A stretch of DNA of 64,000 nucleotides. It comes from JAWKTV01 sp041398905. Its GTDB lineage: Bacteria > Planctomycetota > Planctomycetia > Planctomycetales > Planctomycetaceae. Below the pieces are notes generated by a model. The model saw only the letters and a program-made list of their open reading frames with translations. It ran no database searches and had not been told where the DNA came from. The stretch is taken from NCBI GenBank assembly GCA_041398905.1, contig JAWKTV010000004.1, positions 124,001-188,000 on the forward strand, written 5' to 3'. The translations under genes and the position numbers were made by a program. Within the stretch, counting starts at the first letter, position 1. Each line of letters opens with the position of its first letter. This document shows positions 17,806-26,726 of the stretch, in pieces.

Positions 17806-18534
17806 TCAGTCGTCTCCCAGGTTCAGGTAAGACGTCAGCCGCAGCACGTACCAGAACAGCGTCGTCAGTGAAGCGAACAACGCCAGAGACGCGGCCACGT
17901 GCTGCGACGTGTGGTAGTGATGCAGCACGTTCGAAGTCTCGTAGAGGATGTAGCCCGCCATCAGTCCGATCATCGCGACGACGAACCACGTCCCGAGATT
18001 CAATTGCGTGAAGGCCGCCGTAATCGCCAGTCCCAATGCGATCAACATCCCCAGGCTCAACATCCCGCGCAAGAACGAGAAGTCGGTCCGGCTGAACAGC
18101 GCGACGGCCGTCAAACCACCGAAGACGGTCAGCGTCAGCAAGCCCGCCTGGATGATGACGTCGTCACCGCCAGGGACAATCTCGTGCAGCATGTACAATA
18201 GCGGCGTGAAGATCACCGCTTGCGCCAGCGCGAACAGGGCCAGTCCGGCATACTGCACGGCCTCGGACGTGTTGCTCTCCGCCATCCGCTGCGCCACCCA
18301 GCCGGCTCCGATGTAGGCGACCAGGACGACCCACCAGTGCCCGGCCGCCAGCCGCGCCAGCGGCTGAGCGAGTGCAGGCGTGCTCAGAATCGCGGTCGCC
18401 AGCCCGGCGAACAGCAGCGTCGCGCCGCCCAGATGGGCATACACCCGCCGCAGGAACGCGACCCGCTCATCGGCGGCCGCATCGGCCGCGAACGCGTCCA
18501 TTTCGGCAGTATCGTAACGCACGTCGTAGCTCAT
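17806..18534 (-). CDS. Bax inhibitor-1/YccA family membrane protein
   Basis: A BI-1/YccA-like integral membrane protein of about 240 residues with seven hydrophobic segments. Family signs are the N-terminal FLRRVYAHLGGATLLFAGLA, the central QYAGLALFALAQAVIFTPLLYM, the short Phe/Ser-rich SRTDFSFLRGML loop, and the C-terminal LYETSNVLHHYHTSQHVAASLALFASL. That last block is the helix pair where BI-1 proteins carry the pH-sensing Asp/Glu; here the residues are Glu, His and His. Family members act as calcium-leak or stress-related channels, and the role here is inferred. The start at 18534 (MSYDVRYDTAEMD) is preferred over an ATG 27 bases upstream. A small helical gene follows at once. Confidence 0.9.
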   Translation of the reverse strand: MSYDVRYDTAEMDAFAADAAADERVAFLRRVYAHLGGATLLFAGLATAILSTPALAQPLARLAAGHWWVVLVAYIGAGWVAQRMAESNTSEAVQYAGLALFALAQAVIFTPLLYMLHEIVPGGDDVIIQAGLLTLTVFGGLTAVALFSRTDFSFLRGMLSLGMLIALGLAITAAFTQLNLGTWFVVAMIGLMAGYILYETSNVLHHYHTSQHVAASLALFASLTTLFWYVLRLTSYLNLGDD

Positions 18535-18892
18535 CGCTGCTCGCTGCCAAAAGCCGATCAAACCCGCAACTCCACGGGCTGTCCCTCTCCGGCGCGTCCG
18601 AGCGCTGAACCGATCATGTCAGATCGGCGAGCATGAATCAATCAACGCGCGCGCAATCAGCGGCGATCCGGAGTGCGTCAAGACCTGAATTGGAGCGGTG
18701 CCCATTCGGTGCTGCTTCCTTCACAGACGACGACGTTTCACCACCGATGACGACGTTGGCGATGCGCCCGATGCTCCGGAGCCCGCCAGCCGCCGGCTCG
18801 CCGTCACCCAGCAACGGTGCCCCATTTGTAGCGACAATCAGGGGCAACCCTCGCGGGGCGGGAGATCGCACGTTGGCGTGCCGCAGGCGGTC
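18535..18892. other. Intergenic, no gene seen
   Basis: This gap of 358 bases separates the second sulfatase from the Bax inhibitor-1 gene, both on the minus strand. It probably holds the promoter of the latter. No convincing gene, hairpin or repeat was seen. Confidence 0.4.
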
Positions 18893-20410
18893 TCAGTCGT
18901 TGACGCCGTGGACGCCGTCTCGGCTGCTGCGAGCAGCCGCCGTGAGTCGCTGCACGATCTCGGGAGCGGCGGTCAATGGGACGGGTGTTGAACGCTGCTG
19001 GTCGTCGATCGAGTAGAGTTCGAGCGGCTTTGTTTGATCGCCGCGGCCCTTCAGGATCAGCCGATGCGTGGCGTCGCGAACGCTGGTGGCATCGCCCCAA
19101 TAACTGATCGCGGTCTGCCGCACATCGTCCTGCTCGCCAGTCAGCACGGGGAGCAGGCTCCGGCCATCGAGCGGGAATCGGGTTTCGCGGAAGGCCGGCT
19201 GGCAGAGATCGATGAGGGTGGGGTAGAGGTCGATTGTCTCGGCGAGTGCGTTGGTGTGAACGCCCGGCCGTGTCACGCCGGGCACGCGGAACATCAGAAC
19301 GCTGCGGTTGGCCCGCTCGAAGGGGGAGTGCTTGCCCCACAACTGATCGTCTCCAAGGTGCCAGCCGTGGTCGCCCCAGATGACGACCGCCGTTTCCTCT
19401 CGCAGTCCCAGTGCGTCGAGTTCCGCCAGCAGCTTGCCGACCTGCCGGTCGGTGTAGCGGACGCAGGCCAGATAGGCACGGCGGCACTCTCGCTGCGCAC
19501 TGGTCGAAATTGGCCGCGACTTCTCGAAAGGCATGTCGTACTTGTAGAACTCGCCGCTCTTGTGCCAGAAGGGAGATTCCGGTCGCTCTTGCTCATCGGC
19601 GATGGCGATGTCGGTCTCGGCGAAGGCGTCCCAGTCCCCGCGGGTCGCCACCCACGGCAGGTGCGGCTTGAAGAACCCGACTCCCAGGAAGAACGGTTGA
19701 TCACGGGCGGCGAGGTCTCGCAACTGCCGCACGCCTTCTTCGGCGAGCAGGCCATCCGGCAGATCGGTGTCTGCCTCGGCGACAAACTCCATCAGGTCCT
19801 GATGTCCCTGACCATCTTCTCGATGCTTGCCGTTGGCATAGGCGAAGAAGATTCCCCAACCTCTTTGCCAGGGACCGAACGGTGTCGGCAGTTCGTCCCA
19901 GGCGTGGGGGAGTTCGTCGCGCCCATCGCCCTGCCCGTTGTATGCGAAGACTCGGCCGTCAGCCGTGTGCGAGACCTTCCCGAGGCAGATGGTGCGATAG
20001 CCGCTGCGACGAAACAGCTCGGGCAGCGACTGTGCCCCAGGCTGCAGTTCAGCTGAGAGGCTTGTGGTCCCCGAGTAGAGAGCTTCGTTTCCACCTCGCA
20101 CCCCGCTGCTAACGGGGCTGCGGCCCGTCAACAGCGCGAATCGAGACGCCCCACAGGTCGCCACCTGCACGTAGTGTCGACCAAACACCACGGACTCGCC
20201 CGCGAAACGATCGAGGTGCGGAGACTGCGCAGCGCTGACGCCGTAGCAACCGAGTTCGGGCCGCAGGTCGTCGATCGCGATGAACAGCACGTTACGAAGG
20301 TTGGACTCCGCGGCCGCGCAGCAACTGGCGACGAGCAGCATCAGCGACGGGAACAACAGTCGTGTCGACAGGCGAGTTCGGCTGGTCAGTCGGGTGGTCG
20401 TGCGTGACAT
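18893..20410 (-). CDS. Secreted sulfatase, iduronate-2-sulfatase-like, CxAxR motif
   Basis: A 505-residue sulfatase with a signal peptide (basic start, hydrophobic residues 18-33, cleavage near CCAAAES). It resembles iduronate-2-sulfatase-type planctomycete enzymes: NVLFIAIDDLRPELGCYG, HLDRFAGESVVF, LGVGFFKPHLPW, VVIWGDHGWHLGDD and GKHSPFERANRSVLMF. The activation motif is CGASR at Cys86, with Ala where most sulfatases have Pro. The CxAxR form is known to be accepted by some maturases. The substrate is likely a sulfated polysaccharide. The start ATG at 20410 gives the full leader. The GT4 gene lies 55 bases upstream on the same strand, so they may share a transcript. Confidence 0.92.
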   Translation of the reverse strand: MSRTTTRLTSRTRLSTRLLFPSLMLLVASCCAAAESNLRNVLFIAIDDLRPELGCYGVSAAQSPHLDRFAGESVVFGRHYVQVATCGASRFALLTGRSPVSSGVRGGNEALYSGTTSLSAELQPGAQSLPELFRRSGYRTICLGKVSHTADGRVFAYNGQGDGRDELPHAWDELPTPFGPWQRGWGIFFAYANGKHREDGQGHQDLMEFVAEADTDLPDGLLAEEGVRQLRDLAARDQPFFLGVGFFKPHLPWVATRGDWDAFAETDIAIADEQERPESPFWHKSGEFYKYDMPFEKSRPISTSAQRECRRAYLACVRYTDRQVGKLLAELDALGLREETAVVIWGDHGWHLGDDQLWGKHSPFERANRSVLMFRVPGVTRPGVHTNALAETIDLYPTLIDLCQPAFRETRFPLDGRSLLPVLTGEQDDVRQTAISYWGDATSVRDATHRLILKGRGDQTKPLELYSIDDQQRSTPVPLTAAPEIVQRLTAAARSSRDGVHGVND

Positions 20411-20465
20411 GCGGAGCTTGCCGGTAGACGGAAGGTGAAGTGAATCGAGACGGAGGGACGCGAGA

Positions 20466-21765
20466 TCAGGAAGTCACGGGGGGCCGCGACACCAGCGGGG
20501 CCAGCACGGCGATTGTTCGCTCCGCGAGCTGCTGCGGCGTGAACCCGGTGCGAACCGCCTGCTGGCCGGCGCGGCCGAGTTCAATGCGGCGCTCGCGATC
20601 GCATAGCAACGACTCGATGGCGTCCCCGAGCGCGACGGGATCGTCGGGGGGAACCAGCAGCCCGCCACCGGTGGCTTCGAGCAGTTCAGGAAACGCTCCG
20701 TGCGCGGGCTGGACGAATGGCACGCCGTTGGCAAGTGCTTCGAGCACGTACAGCCCCTTCGGCTCGAGAAACTTGGTCGGCACACTAAGCACGTCAAGGC
20801 TACGATAGAACGTTACCTTGTCGGCGTGCGTCTCCGGGCTGCCGGCGTAGTCGAAGGCGTCGGCGAAACGGGCGGCTGCGTGCTCGATGGCGGCGAAGTA
20901 CGAACGCTGGTTGCCGCCCAGGTAGCCTGCCGCCCGCAACCGAGCCTGCGGCATCCGCGCGTGCAGCGGCTCGAAGGCTTCGACCAGGCGATGCAACCCC
21001 TTCTCGGGTGCGATGCGGGCGAAATACCCGACTGTCGGCGACTCAGTCGCCGCCCGTGCGCCTGGGGTGCCCACGTGTCCGTGCAGATCGATGCTCAATG
21101 GGAGCAAGTGGAATTTTTCGACAGGCAACTTGAGATAGTCACTGATGTAGTCGCGATAGAAGCGGCTGTGAACGAAGAATCCGTCAAACTCGGCGGCGAG
21201 CTGGCTGATGCGGGCGATGGCTTGTTGGCGTGCCTGTGGAGGCAAGCCATCGAGAAACACGTCGTCGCCCTGCAGCGTGCAGAAGATCGGACCCTGGAAC
21301 TGTCGACGAAGAACCGGGAGCGCGCCGGCCAGGAGAGCGTTGCTGAAGATGACAGCGTCTGGTCGCAGTTCGATGGTGATGTGCCGGGCGAGTTCGGCGC
21401 CGGCTGCTTGATGCGGCCCCGCTTCACCGGCGAGCATGTCGAGCGTCAGACCGGCGAGCTTCGCGGAATCATTACTGATCGAGAACCGTGTCGCCCAGCG
21501 AATCAGGCCGGGTCGATCGAGCCAGTGGGTCAACAGCCCCGGCAGCCTGCGCCAGACCGGCAGACGCGACCGCAAATAGACATTCAACCCGCCAAAGAAA
21601 ACTTTCCGTTCGCTCTGGTTCGGTTCATCGACACGGATGGGTGTGTAGGTGGGAACAAGCGACACCTCGTGCCCGGCGTCAAGCAGCCTGCGCTCAAGTG
21701 TTGTCGTGCATGCACGACCCGCAGTACATCCCGGCCCCGCCAGCAGTGATGATCGCAATGTGCAT
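20466..21765 (-). CDS. GT4-family glycosyltransferase, one frameshift near the N-terminus
   Basis: A GT-B fold glycosyltransferase of family 4, about 433 residues. The true start appears to be the ATG at 21765: MHIAIITAGGAGMYCGSCMH, then DNT, after which two bases seem to be missing near 21696 before LERRLLDAGHEVSLVP. The Rossmann-like N-domain contains FCTLQGDDVFLDGLP and FFVHSRFYRDYISDYL. The nucleotide-sugar domain has VGYFARIAPEKGLHRLVEAF, SLDVLSVPTKFLEPKGLYVLEALANGVPFV and ATGGGLLVPPDD, containing the GT4 E-x7-E pattern. The GMYCGSC cysteine motif after the first strand marks a particular GT4 subgroup. Donor and acceptor are unknown; the sulfatase neighbour suggests surface glycans. Confidence 0.85.
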
Positions 21766-21870
21766 GAGCGAGAATCACGCGAGAAAACGGGGGAGCGGGG
21801 CCTGTGGAGTTGTCGTTGACCCTCACCCGCGGCGATCGACGGTCGGTCGCCGCGGGAGTGGCGGCGACCG

Positions 21871-22923
21871 CTACTGGCTTAGTCCTTCCACGAAGAGTTC
21901 GCTGGGCTTCACGCCTTTCTGGAATCCATTGAAGCCATACGGCGTGGCCTTGAATTCGCCAACGATCTCGACCGAGGAATTCGGGTCGATCTGCTCCTCC
22001 ATCTGCAGGCACCAATATGCGGCGTTGACCAGCAGACGACGGAGGGGGGCGTTCTCGAGATCGGTCGACGATCCCATCGTCGTGGTGAAGACACGGGCGG
22101 CCTTGCCGGCCGTTCCGGTGTAGCTCTTGGTCCAGGCGACGGGCATCATCGGGTCATTCTTCGGGCCTTCGACGGGCGGATCCTCCGGCTGCATGCCCTT
22201 CACGACCTGTCCGAGGACGAGCGGCAAGCTGTCGCCGGGCAGCGGAAGCTTGACGCCATAGACATCCGTCGGGCCAAAAATGCTCCCGTCCTCAATCCCC
22301 TTGAGGATCGGATGGTTCTGCTGCTCAGGCACGATGATGCCGCGGGTCGCTTCGGCCTTGTGGTGACCGTGGTGACTGATCCAGGTTTCGCCCAGCACCT
22401 GTCGACCGAAACCGCCATCCCACTCCCGGTTGTTCCAGGAGTACCGTTTGAATTCTGCGTCGCCGCGGCCGATGTTGAACGCATGCGTCGCGGTCCGCAG
22501 GCCGATGATCGGCTTGCCTGACTCGACGTAGTCGACGATGTGCCGCATCTGATCGTTCGGCAGATCGCGAAAACGGAGCAGCATGATCACGAGGTCGGCC
22601 GTGTCGACCGCTTCGAGACCGGGGATGTTCCCGGTGTTGTTCGGGTTGATCTCGCCGGTGGCGGCGTCGATCGAGAAGAGGACGGTGCACTTGAAGCCGT
22701 GATGCTTGGCGAGAATGCGACCAAGCTGCGGCAGCCCCTCCTCGGAGCGGTACTCTTCGTCTCCCGAGATGAGGACGATGTGCTTGCCGACCCCCGGCCC
22801 TGCGGTTCCCTCATAGACGACCCACGGAGCTGGCTCGGCGGCGAAAGAGTCGGCGGCGGAACACAGAGTCACCATCGCCACTCCCAACAGCATTGACCAG
22901 ACGAAAAATCGACGGCAGCTCAT
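21871..22923 (-). CDS. Secreted ThuA-domain (trehalose-utilisation-like) protein
   Basis: A 350-residue protein with a signal peptide (residues 1-29, ending SFAAEP) and a ThuA-like, glutamine-amidotransferase-like fold. Recognisable parts are IVLISGDEEYRSEEGLPQLG, DTADLVIMLLRFRDLPNDQM, GKPIIGLRTATHAF and a late block PMMPVAWTKSYTG followed by RVFTTTMGSSTDLEN. ThuA-domain proteins in planctomycetes are common and mostly uncharacterised, and a role in sugar metabolism is only suggested by the family name. A GAGGAG ribosome binding site lies 12 bases before the ATG at 22923. The frame is intact. Confidence 0.9.
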   Translation of the reverse strand: MSCRRFFVWSMLLGVAMVTLCSAADSFAAEPAPWVVYEGTAGPGVGKHIVLISGDEEYRSEEGLPQLGRILAKHHGFKCTVLFSIDAATGEINPNNTGNIPGLEAVDTADLVIMLLRFRDLPNDQMRHIVDYVESGKPIIGLRTATHAFNIGRGDAEFKRYSWNNREWDGGFGRQVLGETWISHHGHHKAEATRGIIVPEQQNHPILKGIEDGSIFGPTDVYGVKLPLPGDSLPLVLGQVVKGMQPEDPPVEGPKNDPMMPVAWTKSYTGTAGKAARVFTTTMGSSTDLENAPLRRLLVNAAYWCLQMEEQIDPNSSVEIVGEFKATPYGFNGFQKGVKPSELFVEGLSQ

Positions 22924-23196
22924 TAATCAGGCTCCTCGAGGTTGTTCAAGGGAGCGGGACATCGACACACGCGCCCCCGGAAGGCTCCAGCTTGACGGGG
23001 GCCGACTCAATTCGCAACGGCACCGGCGGATGCGATTCCATCGTGTACGACGGCCGCGGTTCGTTGGCTACACAACGGCGTTGGGTTCCGCTACGACTCC
23101 TCCGTCAGGTTGGGTTGAGGCGGGGCGTTGGACAGAGTTCGATGAGCGTTCGACGATGTTGACCTGGTCAATGAACGCGTCCCAGAAAGGCAGCGT

Positions 23197-25849
23197 GTGA
23201 GCAACGGACTTGAGGCACTGCCGATCGATGAGGTACTGCCCGATGTGGTGGCGGGACTGCGTGCGCAGGGGAGCGTTGTTCTGAGGGCACCAACCGGAGC
23301 GGGAAAGACGACGGCGTGCCCGCCGCGCTGCTGCGTGCCGGCTGCGCGGACGCCCAGCCGCATCGGCGGATCGTCATGCTGGAGCCTCGACGGATCGCCG
23401 CGCGGACGGCGGCGCGGCGGATCGCCACGGAGCTCGGGGTCCGAGTTGGCGCGGAAGTGGGGTACGCCGTGCGGTTCGACGAAAGGTCGAGCACCGAGAC
23501 CCGCATTCTCATCGTGACGGAAGGAGTGCTGCTGAGGCAGTTGCAGGCCGACCCGTTTCTGGAGGGGGTCGCCGCGGTGCTATTTGACGAATTCCACGAG
23601 CGGAATCTGAACAGCGATCTCGCGCTGGGCATGGTGCGGCGAGTGCGAGAAACGGTTCGACCCGACCTGGGGGTGGTGGTGATGTCGGCCACGCTCGATC
23701 CTGGGCCGATCGCAAGCTATCTGGGAAACGCGGCGGTCGTTGAAAGCGAAGGCCGTGCGTTTCCCGTGGAGGTTCGCTACCTCCCGCCGCGTGAGCGATT
23801 GCAGCCGGCGGACCTCGCGGTCTGGGGCGTGCGCGAGGTCGTGGCGAAGACCGAAGGAGATGTGCTGGTGTTCCTGCCGGGGGTGGGAGAAATTCGCCGG
23901 GCGGAACGTGAGCTGGCGGACGACGCCCGGAAGCATCGGTTGGCATTGCTGCCGCTCTACGGAGAGCTGCCCCCCGACGAGCAGGACGCGGCGATCGGCC
24001 CGTCAGACCGCCGCAAGGTGATTCTCTCGACGAATGTCGCCGAGACGTCGCTGACAATCGACGGAGTGACGGTGGTCATCGACACGGGTACGGCGAAGGT
24101 GATGCGATTCGATCCTGAGGCCGGTCTCGACCGGCTGGTGCTCGAACCGATCTCGCAGGCTTCAGCGGAGCAGCGGGCGGGGCGAGCCGGGCGAACTCGA
24201 CCGGGTGTCTGTATTCGCTTGTGGAACGAGCCGAGCCAGCGGGGTCGACCCGAGCGCGAGACGCCGGAGATTCGCCGCGTCGACCTCGCCGGACCGGTGC
24301 TGCAGTTACGTGCCTGGGGAGAAGACCGGGTGCTCGACTTCCCTGGTTCGAGCCGCCGCGTCCCGAGACCGTTGAGCAGGCGGAGCTGCTGCTGCGTCGG
24401 CTGGGAGCGATTGATGCGGAGGGGGTGGTCACTGCGGATGGTCAGCAGATGGCGGTACTGCCGGTGCATCCCCGGCTGGGCCGGTTGCTGCTGGATGGCG
24501 CGCGGGCCGGGCAGTTGCCGGTGGTCGCCTGGCTGGCGGCGTTGCTCTCCGAGCGGGACCCGTTCATGCGTCCCCGCGGCGGTGACGGCGTCGGGCGACG
24601 CGACGCGACCGGCGGTCCGCGGACGACGACGGTCCAGCATTCCCCGTCCGATGTACTCGATCGATTGGGAGGATTGATCGCCGCCGAACGCAGCGGCCAG
24701 TCAGAGTTCCCGTGGGGAACTCTGAACCGGAACGCCGCGCGGCAGATCACGCAGGTCCGGGATCAACTGGTGCGTCTGACGAGGGATGTGATCGGAGGAC
24801 GGCTCGCGGATTCCGAGCGCATCGACGAGGTGGCCGTGCTGCGGTCATTGGTCGCCGCGTTTCCCGATCGTGTCGCCCGTCGCCGGGATGCGGGGGGGGA
24901 CCGCGGGATCATGGTCGGCGGCAAGGGGGTGAAGCTGGCGCCCCAGTCGTCAGTGCGGCGCGGGGAACTGTTTCTCTGTGTCGATGTGGAGGGGGCGTCG
25001 ACCGACGCCGTGGTTCGACAGGCCTCGACAGTCGAGCTGGAATGGCTCCCCGCGACATCGCTACGAACGGCGACGGAACTCTTCTTTCATCCGTCTCAGA
25101 AGCAGGTGGTGGCGCGTCAGCGACAGTATTTTGAAGACCTGTTGCTGAGCGAAACGCCCGCCGCCCTGCCCTCCGGTGAGGGGCCGGCGGAGGTGTTATA
25201 TGCAGAGGCGGTCAAGGCCTGGGACCGGGTGTTCCCGGTAAATGATGTGGAGGTGGCCGGGTTTGTGACGCGGGTGCGGTGCCTGGCGGAGTGGCTGCCG
25301 GATGCCGATCTGCCGAAGTTCGACGAAGCCGAGCTGCAACGCGTTCTGCGATCTCTGTGCAGTTCGAGTCGATCGTTCGTGGACCTGCAGAAGGCGGAGT
25401 GGCTGCACGCCCTGCAGCAGGAATTGACCTGGCCCCAGCGACAACTTGTCGACCGCGAAGCGCCGGAGTATTTGCAGGTTCCCAGCGGCAGTCGTATTCG
25501 ATTGACCTATGAGGTCGGCCGTCCGCCTGTGCTGGCGGTGCGGATTCAGGAGGTGTTCGGACTCGCCGAGACGCCGCGCATCGCTGGTGGGCGAGTGAAG
25601 GTGCTGCTGCACCTGTTGGCTCCCAACCAGAGGCCGCAGCAGGTGACGGACGACCTCGCGAGCTTCTGGGCAAACACGTACGAAACGGTGCGCAAGGAAC
25701 TGGCCCGGCGATATCCCAAGCACGTCTGGCCCGACAATCCGCTGCAGGCGATCCCCACCGCGCGCCAAGCCCCGCCCGCATTAGGTGACTTTCATCCGGC
25801 GGAGCATGGGCGACCTGCGCTCGATCATTCCCCTCCGAGTTCGGAGTGA
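23197..25849 (+). CDS. hrpB: ATP-dependent helicase HrpB, two frameshifts
   Basis: A DEAH-family superfamily 2 helicase of the HrpB type. The GTG start at 23197 follows an AAGG-type ribosome binding site. Motif I is LRAPTGAGKTT; a frame change follows near 23320. Next come IVMLEPRRIAARTAARRIA, the DEFH box LFDEFHERNLNSDL, VVVMSATLDP, ILSTNVAETSLTIDGV and QRAGRAGRTRPGVCIRLW. A second frame change near 24345 leads into the HA2-like region and the HrpB C-terminal domain (FFHPSQKQVVARQRQYFEDLLLSE, LLHLLAPNQRPQQVTDDLASFW, RYPKHVWPDNP). The frame runs to 25849, but the usual PTAR-x-PR ending suggests the true stop is near 25788 with one C missing. It overlaps the convergent gene at 25781-26402. Role in RNA metabolism is poorly defined in the family. 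Confidence 0.88.
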
Positions 25850-26402
25850 CGCGGTACCGCCGTGCCAGTCCACGAAACGGAGCCAGCGCCAGCCGCACCA
25901 CCGCGCGGGTGCCGGCGTTCTCGTGCAGGAAGACAAAGCCGAACAACAGCAGTCCCGCCGCCCACAGGCTCCACCGGGTGCGGAGTTCATCTGACGCCGC
26001 GAGTCGCCTGAGCACCGGGAGATACCACGGAGCGTCGTACAGGATGTCGACCGGCGCAGGCCGCGCCTCGCGGGCATCGTGTCTCAGCTCCGGAGAGACC
26101 GGCAGAACGTCGACGCTCGGCGGCGTCTGCCGCAACTCGTGCCGGGCCACGGTCGCTGTGAACTCCGACTGCCGCTCGAGTTCTTTCCGTACCATTCGCA
26201 TCTGTTCGATGTCGCCGTGCAGCGTCAGTAGTTGCCCCTGTCGCTCGGCGAACCGACGTTCGAGGTCGTGCCGGTCGACAAGTCGCGGCGCGAGCGACAC
26301 GGCCCCCCACAACGCCGACGCCGCGAACACGCAGCTCCAGAAACCCAGCGACAGCAGCCAGGCTCCCGGAGCGGTGTTCGGTGGTGCAGGTGCGTCAGTC
26401 AT
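25781..26402 (-). CDS. DivIC/FtsB-like two-TM coiled-coil protein, possible frameshift at C-terminus
   Basis: From the ATG at 26402: MTDAPAPPNTAPG, a membrane segment AWLLSLGFWSCVFAASALWG (about residues 13-32), a coiled coil (RHDLERRFAERQGQLLTLHG continuing to RKELERQSEF), then ATVARHELRQTPPSVDVLPV, which resembles the AReeL-pGE block of septum formation initiators (FtsB/DivIC). Unlike those, a second membrane segment follows (LWAAGLLLFGFVFLHENAG, about 140-158). A clean stop is reached at 25781 if one G of the GGGG at about 25834-25837 is surplus, giving an ending MLRRMKVT. Without that correction the frame runs far into hrpB on the opposite strand. A cell-division role is an analogy only. 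Confidence 0.55.
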
Positions 26403-26726
26403 CAGGGCAGCGGCGGGAGGGACAACCTTGCGAGTGCGGTCGGCGGCATTCCGCACCGGACATGCCGAGGTGATCGGTACAGGCGACCAAACGCGGTCAC
26501 GAATCGTTTGGATTCAGGAATGAAGTCTGCGGGGTCGACGCTGTTTGCACTGGTCGATGGAGCTCTCGACCGGGATCGTTGGCGACCAGTCCGCCGATCC
26601 CGCTCGCGACCGGCGGACCGTAGTGCTGCGTCGCTGAGGTTTGACATCCCGCCGAGGTCCGGGGAATCTAACCAACATTGCCCATCGCGGGCAGACCGGT
26701 TCTTCGCAACGCCACCCGGGTGATTC
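26403..26726. other. Divergent intergenic region
   Basis: 324 bases lie between the divergent DivIC-like gene and the BatA-VWA gene. Both promoters must be here. No convincing gene was found, and no promoter pair stood out. Confidence 0.35.

Noticed and set aside
25212..25780. Minus-strand continuation of the DivIC-like frame into hrpB
   Set aside because: It is antisense to well-supported hrpB sequence, has no family resemblance and low-complexity Arg/Ala/Pro content. The end at 25781 is more plausible.
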